Below, one piece after another: positions 1-7,425 of a stretch of 34,414 nt of DNA; position 1 is the first letter of the stretch, and each line of letters starts with the position of its first letter. The notes under the pieces are model-generated. The model was given only the letters and a program-made list of their open reading frames with translations, was not told where the DNA came from and made no database searches. The position numbers were made by a program, and so were the translations under genes. Source of the stretch: Nanosynbacter sp. (GTDB lineage: Bacteria; Patescibacteriota; Saccharimonadia; Saccharimonadales; Saccharimonadaceae). The DNA lies in contig JABZJV010000002.1 in the NCBI GenBank assembly GCA_015257605.1, positions 1 through 34,414 of the forward strand. Reading direction: 5' to 3'.

Positions 1-2
1 CA

Positions 3-1106
3 GCACAATCAACGAATGATGAATCTGAATATGAGCCAGAAATCGACCAAGCTGCGCCAACCGGCGAAGTTAGCCCTGAAGACGCCGCTCGGCTATTAGA
101 GTCGAGAAGATTTGTTAGGACTGCTCCGCGTTTAACCGACCAATTGGCGGATGAAGAGACTAGAAGCAATCTCATCACGTATATTGCTGAGACGCACAGT
201 TCTCTGAAAACTGTTACATCGAAAGATCGATACAGAGACAATAGAGCAGAATTGACGGAATACGAAACGCTGCGCCAGCTTGAAGAGTTTCTTGACTATA
301 TAGAATCCTTAAACGGTGAATGTGCAGCTAAAGCTAAATCTATGCGCGAGAATTTGACGTTTATTGGCGAAAAAGAATGCAAAGAAGCGGCGGCTGGCAT
401 TGCCGCCAGCTGGAAGGCGGCTCTCGAGGCGAATACCAATTTGCAGATTTGCACTATCGCTGGCGAGATTGGTAGAGAAAAGATAAAGAGTGGTGAATAT
501 CTGCTTGATAATATACTAGCTGACTTCACCGAAGAAGATTGGAAAAGGTACGGTGGTAGAATCATTGTCGATAGAGATGATATTGCGCAGGTGCAGCAGA
601 AAAAAGAGAATCTGCGAGTCGTGCTTTTGGATGATTGGACTATTAGCGGCATGCAGCTTAAAAATGTTTATAATTTGCTAGTTGAGCAATATCCCGAAAT
701 AAAAGATCGAATCGAAGTGCAATTGATTGTGGCTAATAAACAAAGGATAGAGAAAGGATTTTTGATTGACCGGTGGATGGGCGATGAAAAGAGAATTCCT
801 CTTAGAGCATATTTCTCGGCGCATGAAGCTAAAACGGCAGAGAACGGAGCTTATATCACTGGTTTTCATTCTTCTGTTGACTATGATTTCGAGACGTTGA
901 TACGAAGAATGCTTAGGGAAGTTGAATATAGAGAGGATAGGCCTGAGCTAAAAGGAAAGGTATCTATGCCTCCGGGAACAAATATTGTGCGCCCGTATCG
1001 CAAAGATGGGGTGACAAGAGCTAGTCTAACCAATATTGAGAGAGCTCGCCAGTACTGGCGCGGGCGGCTTATGGCAGAGCAAGGAGATAGCCATGCTATA
1101 CTATGA
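3..1106 (+). CDS. Unrecognised protein with phosphoribosyltransferase-like motif, 5'-partial
   Basis: The reading frame is open to the left window edge, so the true start lies outside; the in-frame TTG at 144 is only an internal start possibility. About 367 codons are visible. The N-terminal part is acidic and low in complexity. Near nt 615-660 there is a hydrophobic strand followed by Leu-Leu-Asp-Asp-Trp-Thr-Ile-Ser-Gly-Met-Gln-Leu. This resembles the PRPP-binding loop of type I phosphoribosyltransferases (hydrophobic stretch, two acidic residues, then Ser/Thr-Gly). The motif is seen directly; the fold is an inference and no substrate can be named. The next gene overlaps its last 14 nt, so the two are probably one transcript and translationally coupled. 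Family not recognised. Confidence 0.75.
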   Translation, partial: AQSTNDESEYEPEIDQAAPTGEVSPEDAARLLESRRFVRTAPRLTDQLADEETRSNLITYIAETHSSLKTVTSKDRYRDNRAELTEYETLRQLEEFLDYIESLNGECAAKAKSMRENLTFIGEKECKEAAAGIAASWKAALEANTNLQICTIAGEIGREKIKSGEYLLDNILADFTEEDWKRYGGRIIVDRDDIAQVQQKKENLRVVLLDDWTISGMQLKNVYNLLVEQYPEIKDRIEVQLIVANKQRIEKGFLIDRWMGDEKRIPLRAYFSAHEAKTAENGAYITGFHSSVDYDFETLIRRMLREVEYREDRPELKGKVSMPPGTNIVRPYRKDGVTRASLTNIERARQYWRGRLMAEQGDSHAIL

Positions 1107-1743
1107 GAGTATGGGAGAGGTCGCTGAAAAAGCCGTTAACTATTTGTCTACTGATTTTCGCGCCGGGCTAGATGAAAAAGATTCTGCGAGAATTAAAGAG
1201 GCGTCAGAAATGTTGCCGCATAATGTGGTTCTTGAGGGAGTTGGCAACCGAATGCTAATCCGAGACTTTCTAGCGCAGACAAAAGGAGAACTATCAAAAT
1301 ATGTTTCGGTTATTGACGACAGGGAAGCAGATTTGGAGGATCGTACGCGGCGCTTGTTTGGCGTTATAGACGAGAACTTAGATAGAATTTGCCAGGCCGC
1401 CGAAGAGCGCAAAGATGAGCTGGGTGGTCTCGGCATGGAGCGTCTTCGTCGAGCATTTCAGAGTTCAGATGATGCTACTATTATAAACTTGGCGAGACAT
1501 ATTGCTCAGATGGATGTTGATACGGTATTAGCGATAAATAATCCGTATGCTGTAATGAAGACTGTCCGATCTGATATTGTTGAAGAATTGTGGAAAAAAA
1601 TACAGGACTACCGAGAAGCTGGCGACAGTTTAGAAATTAGAGAAAATATTAAAGAAACAGCGGCGGAGTTTGTCGAGGTTATCGATCGAAATATTCTGGG
1701 TAGCATGATGTATGGCGACGAATATGCCGCTAACCATGCTTAG
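1093..1743 (+). CDS. Uncharacterised 216-aa helical protein
   Basis: I chose the ATG at 1093 because AAGGAG (1081-1086) lies 6 nt before it; a longer frame from TTG 1036 has no such site. It overlaps the end of the upstream gene by 14 nt, so the pair is likely coupled. The protein is charged, rich in Glu, Arg, Ala and Leu, with no obvious signal peptide or membrane segment, and looks mostly alpha-helical. I recognise no motif. Its function may relate to the phosphoribosyltransferase-like partner upstream. A terminator-like hairpin follows at 1791-1811, ending this transcription unit before the ribosomal protein operon. Confidence 0.8.
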   Translation: MLYYESMGEVAEKAVNYLSTDFRAGLDEKDSARIKEASEMLPHNVVLEGVGNRMLIRDFLAQTKGELSKYVSVIDDREADLEDRTRRLFGVIDENLDRICQAAEERKDELGGLGMERLRRAFQSSDDATIINLARHIAQMDVDTVLAINNPYAVMKTVRSDIVEELWKKIQDYREAGDSLEIRENIKETAAEFVEVIDRNILGSMMYGDEYAANHA

Positions 1744-1790
1744 TAATTAGCCATAGCAGGTCTCTTTTCTGTAAATTGGGTAGTATATAT

Positions 1791-1811
1791 AGCATGCGGA
1801 GCCTGCTTTTT
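1791..1811 (+). terminator. Intrinsic terminator after the first gene pair
   Basis: AGCATGC (1791-1797) can pair with GCCTGCT (1801-1807) with one mismatch around a GGA loop, followed directly by a T run. This separates the first two genes from rpsF. Confidence 0.65.
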
Positions 1812-1864
1812 GCTGCAGAGGCGATGGGGGCTGCGGGCGGCTAGCTTTTTTGCGGCGGATAGGT

Positions 1865-1870
1865 TATAAT
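1865..1870 (+). promoter_or_regulatory. -10 box of the rpsF-ssb-rpsR operon
   Basis: A consensus TATAAT lies at 1865-1870, giving a predicted start near 1877 and a 64-nt leader before rpsF. No convincing -35 box is seen at 17 nt spacing. Confidence 0.65.
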
Positions 1871-1890
1871 ACTAGTGATATTAAACCTAA

Positions 1891-1924
1891 GGTTGCGTGA
1901 GATAACGTAACCATCCGTACGGAT
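1891..1924 (+). promoter_or_regulatory. Structured rpsF leader: hairpin plus 12-nt palindrome
   Basis: GGTTGCGT (1891-1898) pairs with ACGTAACC (1905-1912) with one G-U. It is followed at once by the perfect palindrome ATCCGTACGGAT (1913-1924), then the SD sequence AAGGAGG (1928-1934). Many bacteria autoregulate rpsF operons through an S6:S18-binding leader structure with a CCG element. A CCG is present here, but matching it to that motif is an inference I cannot verify by eye. Confidence 0.45.
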
Positions 1925-1940
1925 ACCAAGGAGGTAATGT

Positions 1941-2294
1941 ATGAGAGAATACGAGCTGACGGTTCTTATTCGGCCTGATTTAGAGGCGAATTTGGATGCG
2001 GTGCTTGGTAAAGTCAAGCAGCTGATCGCCGATAACGGCGGTTCGGTTAAGGCCGAGGACAATTGGGGTAAAAATCGCCTCGCTTACAGCATCAAAGGTG
2101 AAGATTTTGCGGTGTATGTGTCGATGGATGTCGAGCTGCCAGCAGACGCGCCGCTCAAGATCAACAATGCGCTAAATATTAGCGACGAAGTTATCCGGTA
2201 TTTATTGGTTAAGATAGACCACAAAGCACGTGCCGCTCTAGCCGAGGCCAAGAAGCGCGCAGCTGAACGCGAGGCTGAAAACAGCGAAGATTAA
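1941..2294 (+). CDS. rpsF: 30S ribosomal protein bS6
   Basis: The 117-aa protein starts MREYELTVLIRPDLE, the typical bS6 opening. It also has the characteristic GSVKAEDNWGKNRLAYSIKGEDFAVYV-type central strand region, where tyrosines and basic residues contact 16S rRNA, and a charged C-terminal tail. bS6 sits in the small-subunit platform as a heterodimer with bS18, which is encoded two genes downstream. AAGGAGG (1928-1934) lies 6 nt before the ATG. The order rpsF-ssb-rpsR is the classical bacterial operon, with a 25-nt gap to ssb. Confidence 0.97.
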   Translation: MREYELTVLIRPDLEANLDAVLGKVKQLIADNGGSVKAEDNWGKNRLAYSIKGEDFAVYVSMDVELPADAPLKINNALNISDEVIRYLLVKIDHKARAALAEAKKRAAEREAENSED

Positions 2295-2319
2295 GCCATA
2301 AATAGGAGGGAAATCTATC

Positions 2320-2763
2320 ATGGCAAAGGGGTTTAACAAAGTAATATTAATGGGAAATCTGACGCGCGATGTTGAATTGCGAACGACGACGAGCGGCCAG
2401 AGCGTAGCTAATTTTAGTTTGGCGGTTAGCCGTAGCTGGCGCAACCAAGACGGCCAACAGCAAGACCAGACCAGCTTCATTAACTGCGTAGCGTGGGGCA
2501 AGCCGGGCGAGATTATCTCGCAATATGTCAAAAAAGGCGCGCCGCTTTTGGTGAGCGGCCGGCTCGACCAGCGTAGCTACGAAGATAAAGATGGTAATAA
2601 GCGGTCGGCTGTCGAGGTGGTAGTCGAAGATTTCAACTTTGTTGGTGGTCGTAACGACAGTAATGCACCGGCATCGACACCGCCGCCAGCGACTAGCACC
2701 AAAGATGTGGTCGTCGAGGATATCGACGATAAGCCAATCGACTTAAGCGAGATCCCATTTTAA
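2320..2763 (+). CDS. ssb: Single-stranded DNA-binding protein
   Basis: SSB coats single-stranded DNA in replication, repair and recombination. The 147-aa protein has an N-terminal OB fold (about residues 1-108) with the family features KVILMGNLTRDVELR, ANFSLAVSR and a VSGRLDQRSYEDKDG stretch. A short disordered linker rich in Pro, Ala and Thr follows. It ends in IDLSEIPF, the acidic tip that recruits partner proteins. AGGAGG (2304-2309) precedes the ATG by 10 nt. It lies between rpsF and rpsR, as in most bacteria, and is slightly shorter than E. coli SSB because the linker is short. Confidence 0.97.
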   Translation: MAKGFNKVILMGNLTRDVELRTTTSGQSVANFSLAVSRSWRNQDGQQQDQTSFINCVAWGKPGEIISQYVKKGAPLLVSGRLDQRSYEDKDGNKRSAVEVVVEDFNFVGGRNDSNAPASTPPPATSTKDVVVEDIDDKPIDLSEIPF

Positions 2764-2785
2764 CGATTAGAAAGGATTATAAAAT

Positions 2786-2989
2786 ATGGCAAAAAAAATG
2801 CGCAAGGATGCTCCAGTAGTATTCTCGTATAAAGAAGTGAAGACACTGTTGCGCTATATTAGTCCGGTGAGCGGCCAAATCGAGCCAATCTCCAAGACGG
2901 GCTTGAGTGCTAAATTGCAGCGGATGCTGGCTCGCGAGGTAAAGCGGGCGCGTCATCTGGCGCTACTACCGTTTGTGACGCGAGATTAG
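2786..2989 (+). CDS. rpsR: 30S ribosomal protein bS18
   Basis: The 67-aa basic protein carries the bS18 core: a KEVKTLLRYISPVSGQI-like stretch, then LSAKLQRMLAREVKRARHLALLP, which binds rRNA and packs on bS6. There are no cysteines, so it is the zinc-free form. A weak SD (AAAGGA) precedes the ATG. It is the last gene of the rpsF operon; a perfect 10-bp hairpin follows at 2999-3027. Confidence 0.96.
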   Translation: MAKKMRKDAPVVFSYKEVKTLLRYISPVSGQIEPISKTGLSAKLQRMLAREVKRARHLALLPFVTRD

Positions 2990-2998
2990 GGAATTTTC

Positions 2999-3027
2999 CA
3001 GCGCACGAAATGCTTTGTCGTGCGCTG
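2999..3027 (+). repeat. Perfect 10-bp inverted repeat between rpsR and efp
   Basis: CAGCGCACGA (2999-3008) pairs perfectly with TCGTGCGCTG (3018-3027) around a 9-nt loop. No T run follows on the plus strand, so it is not a standard terminator. It could stabilise the 3' end of the rpsF operon mRNA or act as an attenuator before efp. Confidence 0.7.
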
Positions 3028-3060
3028 AAGGGTATTTCTAAAGACGCAAAAGGAGATGAA

Positions 3061-3621
3061 ATGTATCAACCAACTGATTTGAAAAAAGGTGTAGTATGTC
3101 AAATCGACAGTCAACCGTATCGAGTGATTGACTACAACCAGAAAGTGATGGGCCGCGGCGGTTCTATTGTTAATGTCAAATTGAAGAATTTAATCACAGG
3201 CGCGGTTATTCCCAAAACATTTAAAGGCCAAGATAAGATTGAGCCAGCCGAGGTGACTAGCAAAACTGTCCAATATTTATACAATGACGGTTCAGCTTTC
3301 TTTTTCATGGATCCGAATAGTTTTGAGCAGTTTGAGTTGTCGGCCGATTTGGTTGACGAAGCTAAAAACTTCATGAAAGAGGGCGACGAGCTGGCTTTGC
3401 AATTCTTTGACGGTAAGGTGATTACCGTCGAGATGCCAAAAAATGTTTATTTGGAAGTGACCTATACAGAGGCGGTGGTTAAGGGCGACACGACTAGTAG
3501 CGTTTTGAAAGATGCAACGCTTGAGACAGGCGCGGTCGTTAAGGTGCCGGCTTTTATAAAGGTTGGCGATATTATTTCGGTTGACACGTCTACAGGCGAG
3601 TATCGCGAACGCAAGAAATAG
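3061..3621 (+). CDS. efp: Translation elongation factor P
   Basis: EF-P relieves ribosomes stalled at polyproline stretches. The 186-aa length and three-domain pattern are typical: a KOW-like domain I, two OB-like domains, and a C-terminal VDTSTGEYRERKK matching the conserved EF-P end. The ATG at 3061 is chosen because it follows AAAAGGAG (3047-3054); a longer frame from 3010 starts inside the upstream hairpin. The tip of domain I, which reaches the peptidyl transferase centre, reads KVMGRGGS with Arg32 where E. coli has the beta-lysylated Lys34. This could be a form that needs no modification or a different one. No modification gene (epmA/B, earP, ymfI) is in the window. Confidence 0.95.
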   Translation: MYQPTDLKKGVVCQIDSQPYRVIDYNQKVMGRGGSIVNVKLKNLITGAVIPKTFKGQDKIEPAEVTSKTVQYLYNDGSAFFFMDPNSFEQFELSADLVDEAKNFMKEGDELALQFFDGKVITVEMPKNVYLEVTYTEAVVKGDTTSSVLKDATLETGAVVKVPAFIKVGDIISVDTSTGEYRERKK

Positions 3622-3652
3622 CTTATTAAACTAAAATAAGTGTTTCGCAGCG

Positions 3653-3661
3653 TGTTAAAAT
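3653..3661 (+). promoter_or_regulatory. Extended -10 promoter giving a leaderless mRNA
   Basis: TGTTAAAAT (3653-3661) is an extended -10 element. Exactly 6 nt separate it from the ATG at 3668, so transcription should start on or next to the A of the start codon. No SD is present. Confidence 0.6.
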
Positions 3662-3667
3662 GTAAAT

Positions 3668-5434
3668 ATGACTAACAAGCGAGCGCGTGCCGCTGCAAGT
3701 AGTGCTAAACGCCTGCACAAAAAAGTTAAACAAACATATCGTTCGGCAATGCCCGAGCAAAAACGCCACCGGATGTTAGTTTGGGCGGCGTTTTTTGTTG
3801 TAGCGGCGATTTTGGCTGTGCAAATATTGTATCCGCTTGATCGAGCGCTGCCGCTAGCGCGGATGAATGGCCGCTGGGTTGGTTGGCAGAGTGAGACAGA
3901 TTTGGCTAACCAAGCGACGTTAGTATTCCAGCGATCGAAAATTAAATTTATTATTGGCGGCAAACCGAGCGGTATTTATACGCTGAGTGAAGCTGGTGCT
4001 GATATCAAGGCTGAAGAGATGGCGAGTCAATTAGCCAACTATCCCTTTTGGCTGCGTTTGGTGCCGTTTTCGATATTTTGGCAGCTGCCAAATGTGCAAA
4101 CGCTAGATCTAGCTTTCGCGCTGCCGACATTAGAGGTTTTTGCACAAAAAACTAGTTCGCAACTGTCGCGGCCGCCAATAAATGCTGGCGTGGCGTTTAA
4201 AGACGGTCAGCTAACGGCGGTTAATGATGTGCCGGGACATTTGGTGAGCGCGCAAGCTATCAAAAACGTGCTGCAAACAACCAAGTATTCATTTGCTGGC
4301 ATGACGGAGCTTCGAATTGATGCTAAGTTGCAAGAGGCGTCGCGCCGCAGTACGGCGTTCGCTTCTGTCCGTAATCAAGCCGAGCAAGCATTGGCTCGTC
4401 CTTTGACGATTCGCGCTGCCGATCAGACGTTTGCAGTTGGCAATGCTGAGAAAGCTTCGTGGCTAGAGTTTGGCGAAACAACAGAAGGTGGCACGACCCT
4501 GGTGATTAACAGGCAAAAACTACAAAGCTCAATTGATAATTGGTCAAAAGCAGCTGGGCGTCCGGCTGGCCAGACAAATATCAATATTGAGAACGGGCGA
4601 GAAGTCTCGCGAACCACCGGTGAGAAAGGCAGCCAAATCGATGCGGCTTCAATAGTGCAACCAGTCACTGATTATCTGCTGAGAGGCCAAGGTAGTAGCG
4701 TGATCTTGGCGGCGATGACTGATTTAGAGCCGAGCGTAATTTATAATAACCGCTATACTCCTACCGAAGATGGCTTGCGAGCTTATGTACGTGATAAGGC
4801 GCGTAATGGTGCTTGGTTTTCGATTCGCCAGCTGGGCGGCAGCGGTTGGTCGGCGGATGCCGATGCCGAGGAGAGTGTCGTTAGCGCTAGTACTTATAAA
4901 CTGTTCGTTGCTAAACGCTTGTTTGATGAGATAAATGCCGGGGGAATTAGCTGGAGCGACCCGATGCTTGACACAACGGTATCGGGCTGCTTTGATCGGA
5001 TGACTATTGCCAGTACTAATCCATGCGCGGTGGCATGGCTAGATAGATTTGGCCGGCAAAATCTGAACGATTTTGTTTACCGACTAGGGTTTTCGCGAGC
5101 AGTGACTTTCACGCACGTGCAGGCAACTCATGTGTCGGCGGGTGATCTGACGAAGTTCATGGTCGGATTGGAGACTGGCTCGCTAATTGGCGGAGCGCAG
5201 CGCGAGCGGCTGTTGTATTCTTTGTCGCACCATCCTTACCGTTATGGTATACCGACGGGTAGCCAAGCGCGTGAAGTTTATGATAAGGTTGGCTTTTTGT
5301 GGAACTACGTGCACGACACGGCGATTGTCCGGCATCCGCGCGGTACTTATGTGATGACAATTATGACTCAGGGTAAATCGTACGCAGCAATTGCGGCGAT
5401 GACCCGCGACATTGAGCGGATTATGTATCCATAG
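3668..5434 (+). CDS. Membrane-anchored serine beta-lactamase/transpeptidase-like protein
   Basis: The 588-aa protein has a basic cytoplasmic tail (residues 1-36), one membrane segment (about 37-57) and a long extracellular part. The middle (about 90-350) resembles the repeated peptidoglycan-binding-type domains found in VanW/YoaR-like proteins; this is a loose resemblance only. The C-terminal domain (about 360-588) matches the class A beta-lactamase-like fold, with Ser408-Thr-Tyr-Lys411 (SxxK), Ser449-Thr-Asn451 (SxN) and Lys540-Val-Gly542 in place of KTG. Spacing between motifs is shorter than in true class A enzymes. In this organism type a cell-wall role, such as a peptidase or inactive wall-binding protein, is as plausible as beta-lactam hydrolysis. 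tlyA follows 12 nt after its stop. Confidence 0.8.
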   Translation: MTNKRARAAASSAKRLHKKVKQTYRSAMPEQKRHRMLVWAAFFVVAAILAVQILYPLDRALPLARMNGRWVGWQSETDLANQATLVFQRSKIKFIIGGKPSGIYTLSEAGADIKAEEMASQLANYPFWLRLVPFSIFWQLPNVQTLDLAFALPTLEVFAQKTSSQLSRPPINAGVAFKDGQLTAVNDVPGHLVSAQAIKNVLQTTKYSFAGMTELRIDAKLQEASRRSTAFASVRNQAEQALARPLTIRAADQTFAVGNAEKASWLEFGETTEGGTTLVINRQKLQSSIDNWSKAAGRPAGQTNINIENGREVSRTTGEKGSQIDAASIVQPVTDYLLRGQGSSVILAAMTDLEPSVIYNNRYTPTEDGLRAYVRDKARNGAWFSIRQLGGSGWSADADAEESVVSASTYKLFVAKRLFDEINAGGISWSDPMLDTTVSGCFDRMTIASTNPCAVAWLDRFGRQNLNDFVYRLGFSRAVTFTHVQATHVSAGDLTKFMVGLETGSLIGGAQRERLLYSLSHHPYRYGIPTGSQAREVYDKVGFLWNYVHDTAIVRHPRGTYVMTIMTQGKSYAAIAAMTRDIERIMYP

Positions 5435-5440
5435 TAGAAT
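5435..5440 (+). promoter_or_regulatory. -10 box giving a leaderless tlyA mRNA
   Basis: TAGAAT (5435-5440), directly after the stop of the upstream gene, lies exactly 6 nt before the ATG of tlyA at 5447. No SD is visible. The box is weaker than others with the same geometry in this window. Confidence 0.45.
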
Positions 5441-5446
5441 TGAGAG

Positions 5447-6172
5447 ATGAAGCAACGGTTAGATAAATTGATGCTGGCGCGTGGGTTGGTAGGTTCGCGC
5501 TCGGAAGCTGAGAATTGGATTCGTTTGGGACGTGTGCGCGTTGGCGGGCGGGTAGCAGCCAAACCGGGATTGTTCGTTGATGAATCGGCGTCGATTGAAT
5601 TAGCAGCGTCAGAGCGTTATGTGTCGCGGGCCGGACTAAAATTGGCGGGCGCGGCGAAAGCTTTTAATTTAGATTTTCGTGATAAGATGGTATTGGATGT
5701 CGGCAGCAGTACCGGCGGCTTTACTGATTTTGCGCTGCAGCACGGCGCGAAAAAAGTATACGCCGTGGATGTTGGCACCGATCAGCTGCATCCGAGCTTA
5801 CGCGGCAATAAACGAATTGAGTTGTATGAAAAAACTGACATTCGTGATTTTGTGCCAAGCGAAACTCCGGATATGGTAGTGATTGATGTATCGTTTATTA
5901 GCTTGCGGCAAATTTTGCCGCACGTTGCGAAAATCGTTGATAAAAATACAACGATAGTAGCAATGGTTAAACCGCAGTTTGAGGCGCAACGCCAACAGCT
6001 GACTCGCGGCGGTGTCGTCAAGAATGACGGCGTGCGGCGGGCAATCTTGCGCGAATTCGAGCAGTGGGTGCGTGCTAATTTTATAATTATTGATAAAGCA
6101 GACAGCGAAGTGAAAGGCGCGCACGGCAACTTGGAGCGGTTTTATATATTGAGAAAAGCTGGAAGTTGTTAG
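5447..6172 (+). CDS. tlyA: TlyA-family rRNA 2'-O-methyltransferase / hemolysin A homologue
   Basis: TlyA enzymes methylate ribose 2'-OH groups of 16S and 23S rRNA near the subunit interface. The 241-aa protein has an N-terminal S4 RNA-binding domain (about residues 1-60, RLDKLMLARGLVGSRSEAE) and an FtsJ-like Rossmann methyltransferase domain. The SAM-binding loop reads LDVGSSTGGFTD (about residue 84-95). Further family motifs are VDVGTDQLH, a VIDVSFISL strand and VKPQFE. The length is normal for the family. The specific target (16S only or both rRNAs) cannot be told from sequence. It faces ychF tail to tail. Confidence 0.9.
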   Translation: MKQRLDKLMLARGLVGSRSEAENWIRLGRVRVGGRVAAKPGLFVDESASIELAASERYVSRAGLKLAGAAKAFNLDFRDKMVLDVGSSTGGFTDFALQHGAKKVYAVDVGTDQLHPSLRGNKRIELYEKTDIRDFVPSETPDMVVIDVSFISLRQILPHVAKIVDKNTTIVAMVKPQFEAQRQQLTRGGVVKNDGVRRAILREFEQWVRANFIIIDKADSEVKGAHGNLERFYILRKAGSC

Positions 6173-6248
6173 CGGCTTATGCGGCTGGCCGGTGATTCGC
6201 TGGCAAATTGGTCTAAGCTATATCAAATCTAAGCGATTAAATGCTAAA

Positions 6249-7331
6249 TTATTTACTAACGTTAAATCGAAATTCAACTACATCATCTGGCTGCATGACG
6301 TAAGTTTTACCTTCGGTGCGGATTTTGCCGGCGGCGCGAGCGTTAGCCTCTGAGCCGGCAGCGACTAAATCGTCGTAATTAACAACTTGGGCGGCGATAA
6401 AGCCCTTTTCAAAATCAGTGTGAATGACGCCGGCAGCTTGCGGTGCTGTCCAGCCCTGGTGGATTGTCCAGGCGCGAACCTCTTTCGGTCCGGCAGTTAA
6501 GTAACTTTGCAGTCCGAGCAAATCGTAGGCGGCGCGAATCATTTGCGTTAGTCCGGCTTCTGGCACGTCGTAACTTTGTAAGAGTTCAAGCGTGTCGCTG
6601 GGGTTAAGACCTTTAATTTCGTCCTCAAGCTTGGCGCAGATGAATAGGCTGCGGGAGTGTGGCACGAGATTGCGCAGGCTCTGCTTCTTGTCTTCGCTAG
6701 CCAGGGTTTCTTCATTGACGTTGAACACATAAATTACTGGCTTGGCGGTCAAAAGGTGTAAATCAGCGATATCGTCAGGATCAACGCCGGAAATTTCGTT
6801 AATTGGCGTGCCAGCGCGCAGTTTTTCAGCAAGCACTTCTAAACGATTTTTGATAGTGCTAGCTTTGGGGTTGGCTTTGGCCTCTTTGGCAAGGCGAGTC
6901 AGGCGAGTTTCTAGCGTTTGCAAATCAGCCAGAATTAGTTCGGTATTGATAGTATCGATATCGCGTTTTGGATCGATAATATTCTCGACATGAACGATAT
7001 CGTCGCTTTCAAAAGCGCGGACGATGTGGACAATGGCATCGCATTGGCGGATGTTAGCTAGGAATTTATTGCCTAAGCCTTCGCCTTTGGAAGCTCCGGC
7101 GACCAGCCCAGCAATATCGACAAAAGTCACGGTAGCTGGGGTAATTTTCTCGGCGTGGTACATTTTGGCGAGGACGTTTAAGCGCTCGTCGGGTACCGGT
7201 ACGATGCCAGTATTTGGTTCGATAGTGGCAAAAGGATAATTGGCCGCCAAAATATTATTATTAGTTAAAGCATTAAAAAGCGTGGATTTGCCAACATTCG
7301 GCAAACCGACAATTCCGATAGATAAACTCAT
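6249..7331 (-). CDS. ychF: Redox-regulated ATPase YchF (Obg family)
   Basis: YchF/OLA1 is a universally conserved P-loop NTPase of the TRAFAC class that prefers ATP and associates with ribosomes. The 360-aa protein has the G1 loop at residues 9-17 (GLPNVGKST), a DIAGLVAGASKGEGLGNKFL switch region, and FNVNE in place of the GTPase NKxD motif, as expected for an ATP-preferring YchF. A central coiled-coil segment (about 130-200) and a C-terminal TGS domain (VRAWTI, YVMQPDDVVEFRFNV) follow. Length and layout are typical. TGCTATAAT upstream (-10 at 7340-7345) predicts a leader of only about 2 nt. It is divergent from pilM. Confidence 0.97.
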   Translation of the reverse strand: MSLSIGIVGLPNVGKSTLFNALTNNNILAANYPFATIEPNTGIVPVPDERLNVLAKMYHAEKITPATVTFVDIAGLVAGASKGEGLGNKFLANIRQCDAIVHIVRAFESDDIVHVENIIDPKRDIDTINTELILADLQTLETRLTRLAKEAKANPKASTIKNRLEVLAEKLRAGTPINEISGVDPDDIADLHLLTAKPVIYVFNVNEETLASEDKKQSLRNLVPHSRSLFICAKLEDEIKGLNPSDTLELLQSYDVPEAGLTQMIRAAYDLLGLQSYLTAGPKEVRAWTIHQGWTAPQAAGVIHTDFEKGFIAAQVVNYDDLVAAGSEANARAAGKIRTEGKTYVMQPDDVVEFRFNVSK

Positions 7332-7339
7332 AATCCTAC

Positions 7340-7348
7340 ATTATAGCA
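7340..7348 (-). promoter_or_regulatory. Extended -10 promoter of ychF
   Basis: On the minus strand TGCTATAAT (7348-7340) lies 8 nt before the ATG at 7331, predicting a nearly leaderless transcript. Confidence 0.6.
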
Positions 7349-7412
7349 TTTAAAGGGTATTGTCTGAAAAGTAATTATCTAAAAAGCTTGCGTTTTTTAC
7401 TTTGCTTATGCA

Positions 7413-7418
7413 TAATAT
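7413..7418 (+). promoter_or_regulatory. -10 box of the type IV pilus operon
   Basis: TAATAT (7413-7418) lies 7 nt before the ATG at 7426, so the first T4P transcript would be leaderless or nearly so. Assigning the box in this AT-rich stretch is uncertain. Confidence 0.45.
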
Positions 7419-7425
7419 AAGGTAT

